From contig DAOUBT010000020.1 of the NCBI GenBank assembly GCA_034432595.1, forward strand, positions 27,200 to 91,199: a DNA stretch of 64,000 nucleotides. The letters run 5' to 3'. Of this stretch, positions 54,085 through 64,000 are shown piece by piece. The notes below the pieces were generated by a model, which did not search any database, was not told the origin of the DNA, and saw only the letters and a program-made list of their open reading frames with translations. This DNA comes from DAOTZR01 sp034432595. GTDB taxonomy: Bacteria; Chloroflexota; Anaerolineae; B4-G1; SLSP01. The stretch's first letter is position 1. Every line of letters begins with the position of its first letter. A program made the translations under genes and the position numbers.

Positions 54085-54119
54085 TGGCCCGGCATCGGGG
54101 TCGGATATAAGCCGGGCCA
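54085..54119. repeat. 9-bp inverted repeat after plsC
   Basis: TGGCCCGGC (54085-54093) pairs with GCCGGGCCA (54111-54119) around a 17-base loop, six bases after the plsC stop. No T-run, so its role as a terminator is uncertain. Confidence 0.6.
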
Positions 54120-54171
54120 CCGATACATGGGAACCGTCGCACAGGCAGCCGGGGATGGAATTGGGGGGCGA

Positions 54172-54199
54172 TTGACGAACCTTCTTTCTATGCTATAAT
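54172..54199 (+). promoter_or_regulatory. Strong promoter of rpoB
   Basis: -35 TTGACG (54172-54177), 16-base spacer, extended -10 TGC-TATAAT (54191-54199). A leader of about 63 bases follows to the ATG. It shows that rpoB is transcribed on its own, not from an upstream rplJL unit. Confidence 0.85.
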
Positions 54200-54268
54200 T
54201 GTCCTTTGCCTATGTCTGGCTTAAGATTTTCTCAGCCGTCCGAGGGGTTTGGGGAGGTATAACAATCC

Positions 54269-58192
<3,924 letters not shown>

Positions 58193-58208
58193 TGCTGTTC
58201 GGACAGGC

Positions 58209-58240
58209 GGGGGCCTGGCGCTTGTCAGGCCCCCTTTTTT
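58209..58240 (+). terminator. Rho-independent terminator of rpoB
   Basis: GGGGGCCTG (58209-58217) pairs with CAGGCCCCC (58226-58234), followed by six T. Confidence 0.93.
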
Positions 58241-58289
58241 GTGGCCAACGCGTTGGCGGTGCGTCGAAATCAGCGCCGCGCGATGACGA

Positions 58290-58317
58290 TTGACCTTTTA
58301 AGGCTTTATGGTAAAAT
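58290..58317 (+). promoter_or_regulatory. Promoter of the str operon
   Basis: -35 TTGACC (58290-58295), 16-base spacer, -10 TAAAAT (58312-58317). A leader of about 90 bases precedes rpsL. Confidence 0.75.
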
Positions 58318-58413
58318 TCCCATTCGCATGGGTTGGGTTACGCCACCCTGCCGACCCTGGGAACAAAACGCACAAAGTTTATCGGTAACGGAAATTTTCA
58401 GGAGGAACAAGCA

Positions 58414-58833
58414 GTGCCGACTATCAATCAATTGATTCGCAAGGGACGCAAGCCCAAGGTAAAGAAGACCAAGGCTCCTGCGTTGCAATACAATCTGGAT
58501 ACGTTGAAGGGAAAGCGCCGGCGCGCCAGCAAGGGGAATCCGCAAAAGCGCGGTGTCTGCACCGTGGTGCGTACCATGACCCCGAAGAAGCCGAACTCGG
58601 CGTTGCGCAAGATCGCGCGCGTGCGCCTGTCCAATCGTATTGAAGTCACGGCTTACATTCCGGGTGAGGGCCACAACCTGCAGGAACACTCTGTCGTGCT
58701 GGTACGTGGTGGACGTGTGAAGGACCTGCCCGGTGTGCGCTATCATATTGTGCGCGGTACCCTGGATACGGCCGGCGTGAAGGACCGCAAACAGCAGCGT
58801 TCCAAATACGGCACTAAGAAAGCGAAGAAGTAG
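58414..58833 (+). CDS. rpsL: 30S ribosomal protein S12
   Basis: A 139-residue decoding-centre protein. It carries TMTPKKPNSALRK and GEGHNLQEHSVVLVRGGRVK, including the Lys positions where streptomycin-resistance changes occur elsewhere; both are the sensitive-type Lys. An insertion of about 15 residues (NLDTLKGKRRRASKGN) lies before PQKRGVCT, as in several Gram-positive-type S12 proteins. GTG at 58414 follows CAGGAGGAACAAGCA; upstream in-frame ATG codons are rejected because the extra residues are not S12-like. First gene of the str operon. Confidence 0.97.
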   Translation: MPTINQLIRKGRKPKVKKTKAPALQYNLDTLKGKRRRASKGNPQKRGVCTVVRTMTPKKPNSALRKIARVRLSNRIEVTAYIPGEGHNLQEHSVVLVRGGRVKDLPGVRYHIVRGTLDTAGVKDRKQQRSKYGTKKAKK

Positions 58834-58844
58834 AGGGGAGAAGT

Positions 58845-59315
58845 ATGCCGAGAAGGTCAAGTCCACCTAAGCGTGTAACGCCGCCCGACATTCGCTACAA
58901 CAGCGTGTTGGTGCAGCAGTTCATTAATCGCATTATGCGCGACGGCAAGAAGAGCGTTGCGCAGCGGATTATGTACGATGCCATGGCCGACATCGAGAAG
59001 CGCACCGGCAAGCCGGCGTTGGAGGTTCTGGAGGCCGCCATGCGCAACGTTTCGCCGGAAATCGAAGTGAAGCCGCGCCGCGTCGGTGGTGCTACCTATC
59101 AGGTGCCCGTTGAGGTTGCGCCGGAACGTCAGATTTCCCTGGCGATGCGCTGGATTCTCGCGGCGGCGCGCAAGCGCGGCGGGCGCGGGATGGCGCAGAA
59201 GCTGGCCGCTGAACTGGTGGAAGCCTATCAGAATACCGGTGCGGCGGTCAAGCGGCGTGAAGAGACCGTCAAGATGGCCGAGGCGAACCGCGCCTTCGCT
59301 CATCTGCGCTGGTAA
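58845..59315 (+). CDS. rpsG: 30S ribosomal protein S7
   Basis: A 156-residue primary assembly protein of the 30S head. The N-terminus MPRRSSPPKR, then VQQFINRIMRDGKKSVAQRI and GGATYQVPVEVAPERQ, and ending in NRAFAHLRW, are all typical. It starts 11 bases after rpsL. In other bacteria S7 represses the str operon at an rpsL-rpsG mRNA site; the 11-base gap here leaves little room for that classic structure. Confidence 0.97.
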   Translation: MPRRSSPPKRVTPPDIRYNSVLVQQFINRIMRDGKKSVAQRIMYDAMADIEKRTGKPALEVLEAAMRNVSPEIEVKPRRVGGATYQVPVEVAPERQISLAMRWILAAARKRGGRGMAQKLAAELVEAYQNTGAAVKRREETVKMAEANRAFAHLRW

Positions 59316-59382
59316 GCGTAAACTGTCCGGTGTCGGAGGGCAGCGCACGTTTTCTCTAAAATCCTGAGGCACCGGAGTTCCT

Positions 59383-61461
59383 ATGTCTGACTCGAACGCA
59401 CTTTCACTGGCTCATATACGCAACATTGGGATCGTGGCCCACATTGACGCGGGCAAAACCACGACCACTGAGCGCATCCTGTACTACACGGGCAAGACCC
59501 ATCGCCTCGGCAACGTGGACGAGGGCACGACCGTGACCGACTGGATGGTGCAGGAGCGCGAACGCGGCATTACCATCACCTCTGCCGCTGTGACCTGCTA
59601 CTGGCGCGGCCATCAGATTAACATCGTGGACACGCCGGGGCACATTGACTTCACGGCGGAAGTGCAGCGCAGTCTGCGCGTGCTCGATGGTGCGGTGGTG
59701 GTCTTCGATGCGACAGCGGGCGTGGAACCGCAGTCCGAAACGGTGTGGCGACAGGCGCGCGCTTTTGGTGTGCCGCTCATCGCCTTCATCAACAAAATGG
59801 ACAAGCTCGGTGCGGATTTTGTCTTTGCGGTGCAGACCATCCGCACGCGCCTGGCGGCAAAGCCCGTGCCGGTGCAGTGGCCCATCGGTTTCGAGTCCAG
59901 TTTTGTCGGGGTTGTGGACCTGCTCACGTGGCAGGCCATCACCTGGACGGACGAATTGGGCGCGAATCCGACCGTGATTCCGATTCCCGAAAGTGTGCTG
60001 GACGAGGCGCAGGCAGCGCGTGAGGCCATGATCGAGGCCATCGTCGAAACCGACGACGCGCTGATGGAAGCCTACCTGGAAGGGGCGGATATTCCTGTGG
60101 AGGATTTGCGGCGTGCGTTGCGCGCGGCTACCATCCGCGGTGAGCTGCAACCCGTCCTGTGCGGGACTTCCCTGCGCAACAAGGGGGTGCAACCCTTGCT
60201 CGATGCCATTGTGGATTATCTCCCTTCGCCGTTGGACATCCCCGCGGCGCAGGGGGAGCACGTGAACACGCATGAACGCATGGCCTGTCCGGCGGAAATC
60301 AGCCATCCGCCGGTGGCCCTGGTCTTTAAAATCGCAACAGACCCTTACGCCGGACGGTTAGCCTATTTCCGCGTCTATTCCGGCAAGCTCAAGCAGGGTG
60401 AGGTGTACCTCAATGTGGGGAAGGGTGTGCGCGAGCGTCTGCCGAAGCTGCTGCGCATGTTCGCCGACCACCGCGAAGAGGTGACCGAACTCAGTGCGGG
60501 TGACATCGGCGCTACGGTAGGCCTGAAGCAAACGTTTACGGGGGATACCCTGGCTTCTCCGGCCTTCCCGGTGGTGCTCGAACCCATCCGCTTCCCGGAA
60601 CCGGTCATCTGGGTGGCCGTGGAACCCAAGACGGTAGCGGATCAGAGCCGCCTCAACGAGGCCCTGCAGCGCTTGTCGGAAGAGGACCCGACCTTCCGGG
60701 TTAAAGTAGATGAAGCTACTGGCCAGACCATCATTTCCGGAATGGGCGAGCTTCATCTGGAAATCCTGGTGGACCGCATGATGCGCGAGTTCAACGTGAG
60801 CGCCAACGTGGGTAAGCCCCGTGTCGCTTACAAAGAATCGGTCTCGCATCAGGCGCAAGCCGAGGTCGTCTTTGACCGGATGCTGGGCGGCAAGCCGCAA
60901 TACGCGCGCGTCGTCCTGGAGGTTGAACCGGCGGATCCGAAAGAGGGCGTACGCTTTGAATCAGCTCTACGCCCCCATACCCTACCTCCCAATTTTGTGG
61001 AGGCAGTGCGCGTGGGGGTGTTAGAGTTGTTGGATGCGGGCGTGCTGGCTGGCTACCCGCTGGTGGGGTTGCTGGCGCGCCTGGTGGATGCGACCATGCA
61101 GCCCGACATCTCCAACGAAATGGCCTTCAAAGCAGCGGGGGCGCAAGCTTTCCGCTCGGCTCTGGAAGCCGCCGGGCCGGTGCTTCTGGAGCCGGTCATG
61201 GATGTGGAAGTGGTGGTGCCGGAAGCTTACGTAGGGGAAGTGCTGGGGGACTTGAACGCGCGCGGGGCGAGCATTCAGCAGATGGAAGCGCGTCCGGGTG
61301 GCGTGCAGGCCGTGCGTGCGCATGTACCCCTGGCGAAGATGTTTGGGTATGCTACGGACGTGCGAAATCTCTCGCAGGGCCGGGGCACGTTTACCATGGA
61401 GTTCCATCACTATCAAGTGGTGGATTCCAAACAAGCGGACGCTATTTTGTACGGCGTCTAA
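59383..61461 (+). CDS. fusA: Elongation factor G
   Basis: A 692-residue translocation GTPase. G1 is AHIDAGKTTTTE, switch I ends in the normal ERGITITSAA, G3 is VDTPGHIDF and G4 is INKMDKLG. Domains II-V follow at normal length, with the domain IV loop around ISGMGELHLEILVDRM and the domain V end. The G2 sequence being intact here is useful as a contrast to the tuf gene next to it. ATG at 59383 follows CACCGGAG. It lies 67 bases after rpsG and 47 before tuf. Confidence 0.97.
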   Translation: MSDSNALSLAHIRNIGIVAHIDAGKTTTTERILYYTGKTHRLGNVDEGTTVTDWMVQERERGITITSAAVTCYWRGHQINIVDTPGHIDFTAEVQRSLRVLDGAVVVFDATAGVEPQSETVWRQARAFGVPLIAFINKMDKLGADFVFAVQTIRTRLAAKPVPVQWPIGFESSFVGVVDLLTWQAITWTDELGANPTVIPIPESVLDEAQAAREAMIEAIVETDDALMEAYLEGADIPVEDLRRALRAATIRGELQPVLCGTSLRNKGVQPLLDAIVDYLPSPLDIPAAQGEHVNTHERMACPAEISHPPVALVFKIATDPYAGRLAYFRVYSGKLKQGEVYLNVGKGVRERLPKLLRMFADHREEVTELSAGDIGATVGLKQTFTGDTLASPAFPVVLEPIRFPEPVIWVAVEPKTVADQSRLNEALQRLSEEDPTFRVKVDEATGQTIISGMGELHLEILVDRMMREFNVSANVGKPRVAYKESVSHQAQAEVVFDRMLGGKPQYARVVLEVEPADPKEGVRFESALRPHTLPPNFVEAVRVGVLELLDAGVLAGYPLVGLLARLVDATMQPDISNEMAFKAAGAQAFRSALEAAGPVLLEPVMDVEVVVPEAYVGEVLGDLNARGASIQQMEARPGGVQAVRAHVPLAKMFGYATDVRNLSQGRGTFTMEFHHYQVVDSKQADAILYGV

Positions 61462-61508
61462 CTTAAGCAAACCTTAGAGATCATTTATTCAAAAGGAGAG
61501 GTAGACAA

Positions 61509-62726
61509 ATGGCTAAGGAAAAATTCGAGCGCACTAAGCCGCATGTCAACGTCGGTACCATTGGCCATATTGACCATGGTAAGACGACCCTCACGGCTGC
61601 GATCACCAAGACGCTGTCGCTGAAGGGGCAGGCCGAATTCAAGGCCTACGATGAGGTCGCGAAGGCTGACGCCAAGATGTTCCGCCGCGACGCCACCAAA
61701 ATCTTGACCGTGGCTATTTCGCACGTGGAATACGAGTCCGAGAAGCGCCACTATGCGCACGTGGACTGCCCGGGTCACCGCGACTACATCAAGAACATGA
61801 TCACGGGTGCGGCGCAGATGGACGGTGCGATCCTGGTTGTGTCCGCGGTGGATGGCCCGATGCCGCAGACCCGCGAGCACATCCTGCTGGCGCGCCAGGT
61901 GGAAGTACCGGCGATCGTCGTCTTCCTGAACAAGGTTGACCTGATGGACGATCCCGAACTGCTGGAGCTGGTCGAGCTGGAGATTCGCGACCTGCTCAGC
62001 TCCTATGGCTACCCCGGCGATGAAACGCCGATCGTGCGCGGTTCCGCTCTCGCGGCCCTGGCCAGCGAGAACAAGGACCCCAACGCGCCCGAATATCAGC
62101 CGATTTGGGAGCTGATCCGCGTGGTGGATGAATATATCCCGACGCCCGAACGCGCCGAGGACAAGCCCTTCCTGATGCCTATCGAGGACGTCTTCTCGAT
62201 CAAAGGGCGCGGTACGGTGGTGACCGGTCGTGTTGAGCGCGGTACCCTCGTCCCCAACACCGAAGTTGAAATCGTCGGTCTGATGGAGAAGCCGCTCCGC
62301 ACCGTCGTGACTTCGATGGAAATGTTCCACAAGGTCCTCGACAAGGTTGTGGCGGGCGACAACGCCGGTCTGCTGCTGCGCGGTATTGATAAGGACCAGG
62401 TGGAGCGCGGTATGGTCGTGGCCAAGCCCGGTTCGATCAAGCCGCTGCGCAAGTTCGAGGCGCAGGTCTATATCCTGAAGAAGGATGAGGGCGGACGCCA
62501 CAATCCCTTCTTCACCGGCTACAAGCCGCAGTTCTATATCCGCACCATGGACGTGACCGGCACGGTCACCCTGCCGCAGGGTGTGGAAATGGTAATGCCG
62601 GGTGATGATGTCACCATGACCGTCGAGCTGATCGTGCCCGTGGCTATTGAGCAGGGCTCCCGCTTCGCCATCCGCGAAGGCGGTCTGACGGTCGGCGCCG
62701 GCGTGATCACCAAGGTGATCGAGTAA
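61509..62726 (+). CDS. tuf: Elongation factor Tu with aberrant switch I
   Basis: A 405-residue EF-Tu that carries aminoacyl-tRNA to the ribosome. G1 GHIDHGKT (19-26), G3 DCPGHRDYIKNM (86-97), NKVD and the later domain II/III stretches (GRGTVVTGRVERG, GGRHNPFF, YKPQFYIRTMDVTG) are normal. Switch I is not: residues 50-70 read VAKADAKMFRRDATKILTVAI, where EF-Tu normally has a PEEKARGITI-type segment. It is five residues longer, and RGITI becomes KILTV. Thr67 is exactly 23 residues before His90, the spacing of the essential Thr and His in E. coli EF-Tu, so the Mg-binding Thr is kept. All three frames were checked: a frameshift does not restore the usual sequence. ATG follows AAAAGGAGAGG. Confidence 0.95.
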   Translation: MAKEKFERTKPHVNVGTIGHIDHGKTTLTAAITKTLSLKGQAEFKAYDEVAKADAKMFRRDATKILTVAISHVEYESEKRHYAHVDCPGHRDYIKNMITGAAQMDGAILVVSAVDGPMPQTREHILLARQVEVPAIVVFLNKVDLMDDPELLELVELEIRDLLSSYGYPGDETPIVRGSALAALASENKDPNAPEYQPIWELIRVVDEYIPTPERAEDKPFLMPIEDVFSIKGRGTVVTGRVERGTLVPNTEVEIVGLMEKPLRTVVTSMEMFHKVLDKVVAGDNAGLLLRGIDKDQVERGMVVAKPGSIKPLRKFEAQVYILKKDEGGRHNPFFTGYKPQFYIRTMDVTGTVTLPQGVEMVMPGDDVTMTVELIVPVAIEQGSRFAIREGGLTVGAGVITKVIE

Positions 62727-62754
62727 GACCAACACTTTAACTTACAGGTGAGTT

Positions 62755-63063
62755 ATGAGCAAGCAACGCATTCGCATTCGGCTCAAGGGATACGATCATC
62801 GCATTCTGGACGAATCCGCGCGGCGCATCGTCGAAGCGGCGGAACGGACGGGCGTGCGCGTTTCCGGCCCGGTGCCCTTGCCCACCAAGGTTGAGCGTTA
62901 CACGGTACGCCGTTCGACCTTCATTGACAAGGACAGCCATGAGCATTTCGAGATGCGCATTCACAAGCGCCTGATCGAGATCTATGAGCCGGATTCGAAA
63001 ACGATTGAAACCCTGACCCGGCTGAATATGCCCGCCGGGGTCCAGATTGAGATCAAACTCTAA
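62755..63063 (+). CDS. rpsJ: 30S ribosomal protein S10
   Basis: A 102-residue protein with the typical IRIRLKGYDHRILDESARRI start and RRSTFIDKDSHEHFEMR loop; it also takes part in NusB-dependent antitermination in other bacteria. It begins 28 bases after tuf behind a weak site (CAGGTGAGTT), so re-initiation from tuf is likely. First gene of the S10 block, here continuous with the str operon. Confidence 0.97.
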   Translation: MSKQRIRIRLKGYDHRILDESARRIVEAAERTGVRVSGPVPLPTKVERYTVRRSTFIDKDSHEHFEMRIHKRLIEIYEPDSKTIETLTRLNMPAGVQIEIKL

Positions 63064-63087
63064 GATTGCTTGTTACTGACTCCCTTC

Positions 63088-63130
63088 ACCCCTCCTGGGC
63101 GCTTTCGCCCGAAGGCAGCCCGGGGGGGGT
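63088..63130 (+). promoter_or_regulatory. Long hairpin between rpsJ and rplC, possible r-protein leader
   Basis: 63088-63100 pairs with 63118-63130 (13 pairs, two of them G-U), and the inner GCTTTC/GAAGGC arms extend the stem by six or seven more pairs. No T-run follows. It lies in a 139-base gap before rplC, where S10-operon autoregulation by L4 or L3 could act (inference). Confidence 0.55.
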
Positions 63131-63202
63131 GTTGTGGGCCAAAAACAGGTTATTCAGGGATGATGAGGCGAGCCTGGCCGGCAGTCCCTTTTAGGAGGAA
63201 CT

Positions 63203-63853
63203 ATGAAAGGCATCTTAGGCAAAAAAGTTGGGATGACACAAATCATCAATGAAAAAGGCGATGTTGTGCCTGTGACGGTCATCGAAGCCGGGCCGTGCTA
63301 CGTCGTCCAGCTCCGTACCCCGGAGAAGGATGGCTATCGCGCCGTGCAGTTGGGTTTCGAGGAAGTGCGTGCGGATCGTCTGACGCGCGGTGAGCGTGGG
63401 CATCTGGAGCGCGCCGGTGTGCCGACGCTGCGCTACTTGCGCGAATTCCGGATGAGCGAAGCTGAAACCTACGAAATCGGCCAGAAAATCCTGGTGGATA
63501 TTTTCCAGCCGGGTGAGCGCGTGGATGTTATCGGCACCTCGAAGGGCCGCGGTTTTGCGGGTCTGGTCAAGCGCCACCACTTCAAGGGCGGCCCCAAGAC
63601 GCACGGTCAGTCTGACCGCCAGCGCCGTGCGGGTTCCATCGGTGCGACCTCGACCCCTGGGCGTGTCTGGAAAGGCATGCGCATGGCCGGTCACATGGGT
63701 GATGAGCGCGTAACCACGCAAAATCTGGAAGTTGTGATGGTGGATCCGGAACGCAATCTCCTTGCCATCAAGGGGAGTGTGCCGGGCGCCACCGGTGGCC
63801 TGGTCTTAATCAAGCAGGCACGCAAACAAAAGGTCGCCAAGCAGGGGAGGTAA
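63203..63853 (+). CDS. rplC: 50S ribosomal protein L3
   Basis: A 216-residue early assembly protein near the peptidyl-transferase centre. Typical parts are MKGILGKKVGMTQI, the long loop with GRGFAGLVKRHHFKGGPKTHGQS and the tip PGRVWKGMRMAGHMG containing the methylated-Gln region. ATG at 63203 follows AGGAGGAACT. It is preceded by a 139-base gap with a strong hairpin and followed after three bases by rplD. Confidence 0.97.
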   Translation: MKGILGKKVGMTQIINEKGDVVPVTVIEAGPCYVVQLRTPEKDGYRAVQLGFEEVRADRLTRGERGHLERAGVPTLRYLREFRMSEAETYEIGQKILVDIFQPGERVDVIGTSKGRGFAGLVKRHHFKGGPKTHGQSDRQRRAGSIGATSTPGRVWKGMRMAGHMGDERVTTQNLEVVMVDPERNLLAIKGSVPGATGGLVLIKQARKQKVAKQGR

Positions 63854-63856
63854 GCC

Positions 63857-64000
63857 ATGTTAGTTCCAGTTCTGAATATGCAAGGCGAGCAGGTCAGCGA
63901 GGTCGAGCTGCGGGATGACATCTTCGGCGTGCCTGTGAACGTGCCTTTGATGCATCAGGCGCTGGTCATGCAGTTGGCCAATGCCCGTCAGGGGACGCAC
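63857..64000 (+). CDS. rplD: 50S ribosomal protein L4, 3' end cut by window
   Basis: The first 48 codons of L4: MLVPVLNMQGEQVSEVELRD ... FGVPVNVPLMHQALVMQLAN fits the N-terminal part of the family, including V-x-L-D-D-I-F-G-type residues. It starts three bases after rplC behind GGGGAGGTAAGCC. The rest lies beyond the window. L4 regulates the S10 operon in several bacteria, which is relevant to the hairpin at 63088. Confidence 0.92.
   Translation, partial: MLVPVLNMQGEQVSEVELRDDIFGVPVNVPLMHQALVMQLANARQGTH

Noticed and set aside
61640..61730. Frameshift as explanation for the odd EF-Tu switch I
   Set aside because: The other two frames give stops or unrelated residues, and the flanking frame is continuous; no single indel restores RGITI.

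Overview
The window reads as a chromosomal segment of a GC-rich, non-phage bacterium, most probably a member of the Chloroflexota (Anaerolineae-like). This is an inference from protein style: membrane-anchored or lipoprotein genes with long Pro-Thr linkers (9928, 34530, 27164, 52428), a VanW-type envelope protein, a DtxR-Feo iron locus, a BMP-type nucleoside ABC system and a str/S10 ribosomal block. I see no rRNA, tRNA, CRISPR array, prophage or insertion sequence.

Layout. 1-3564: end of a TPR protein, then a TetR/SDR pair. 3731-7956: an iron-uptake operon (DtxR-type regulator, feoA, feoB, a DMT exporter, a FeoC-like Cys-cluster regulator) with a perfect 20-bp palindrome at the promoter. 8070-12664: ECF S-component, parvulin lipoprotein, Pro/Thr-linker protein, rsmI, and a minus-strand HAD-manA pair. 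13444-17067 (minus): a serine-type operon (class V aminotransferase, serA, DUF1015) behind a strong promoter and a folded ~140-nt leader RNA. 17512-21731: DUF2085 protein, a seven-Cys ferredoxin, PHP protein, LacI regulator and an unknown repeat protein. 22032-25814: one-carbon genes fhs and folD and an octopine-dehydrogenase-like gene. 26056-32180: membrane protein, VanW protein, ROK kinase, PolX. 32315-41059: PcrA helicase, surface proteins, Sua5/TsaC, M50-like protease, ScpA, VanZ, FmdB, ThiS/MoaD. 41137-44344: rnc and clpC. 44503-49821: nucleoside-type ABC importer. 49892-54079: rRNA m5C methyltransferase, YdjM-like protein, LysM lipoprotein, PlsC. 54269-64000: rpoB, then rpsL-rpsG-fusA-tuf-rpsJ-rplC-rplD; rpoC is not between rpoB and rpsL.

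The observations most worth a second look are: an EF-Tu whose otherwise near-universal switch I motif RGITI is replaced by a longer, divergent segment that keeps only the Thr; a multi-branched RNA that starts at the transcription start of the serine operon; at least five genes whose -10 box lies 6-7 nt before the start codon, implying leaderless mRNAs; a PolX lacking two of its three polymerase aspartates; and a rpoB with a roughly 145-residue repeat-containing insertion and no rpoC beside it. Coordinates and motifs were read by eye; family names rest on recognised motifs, not on database searches.
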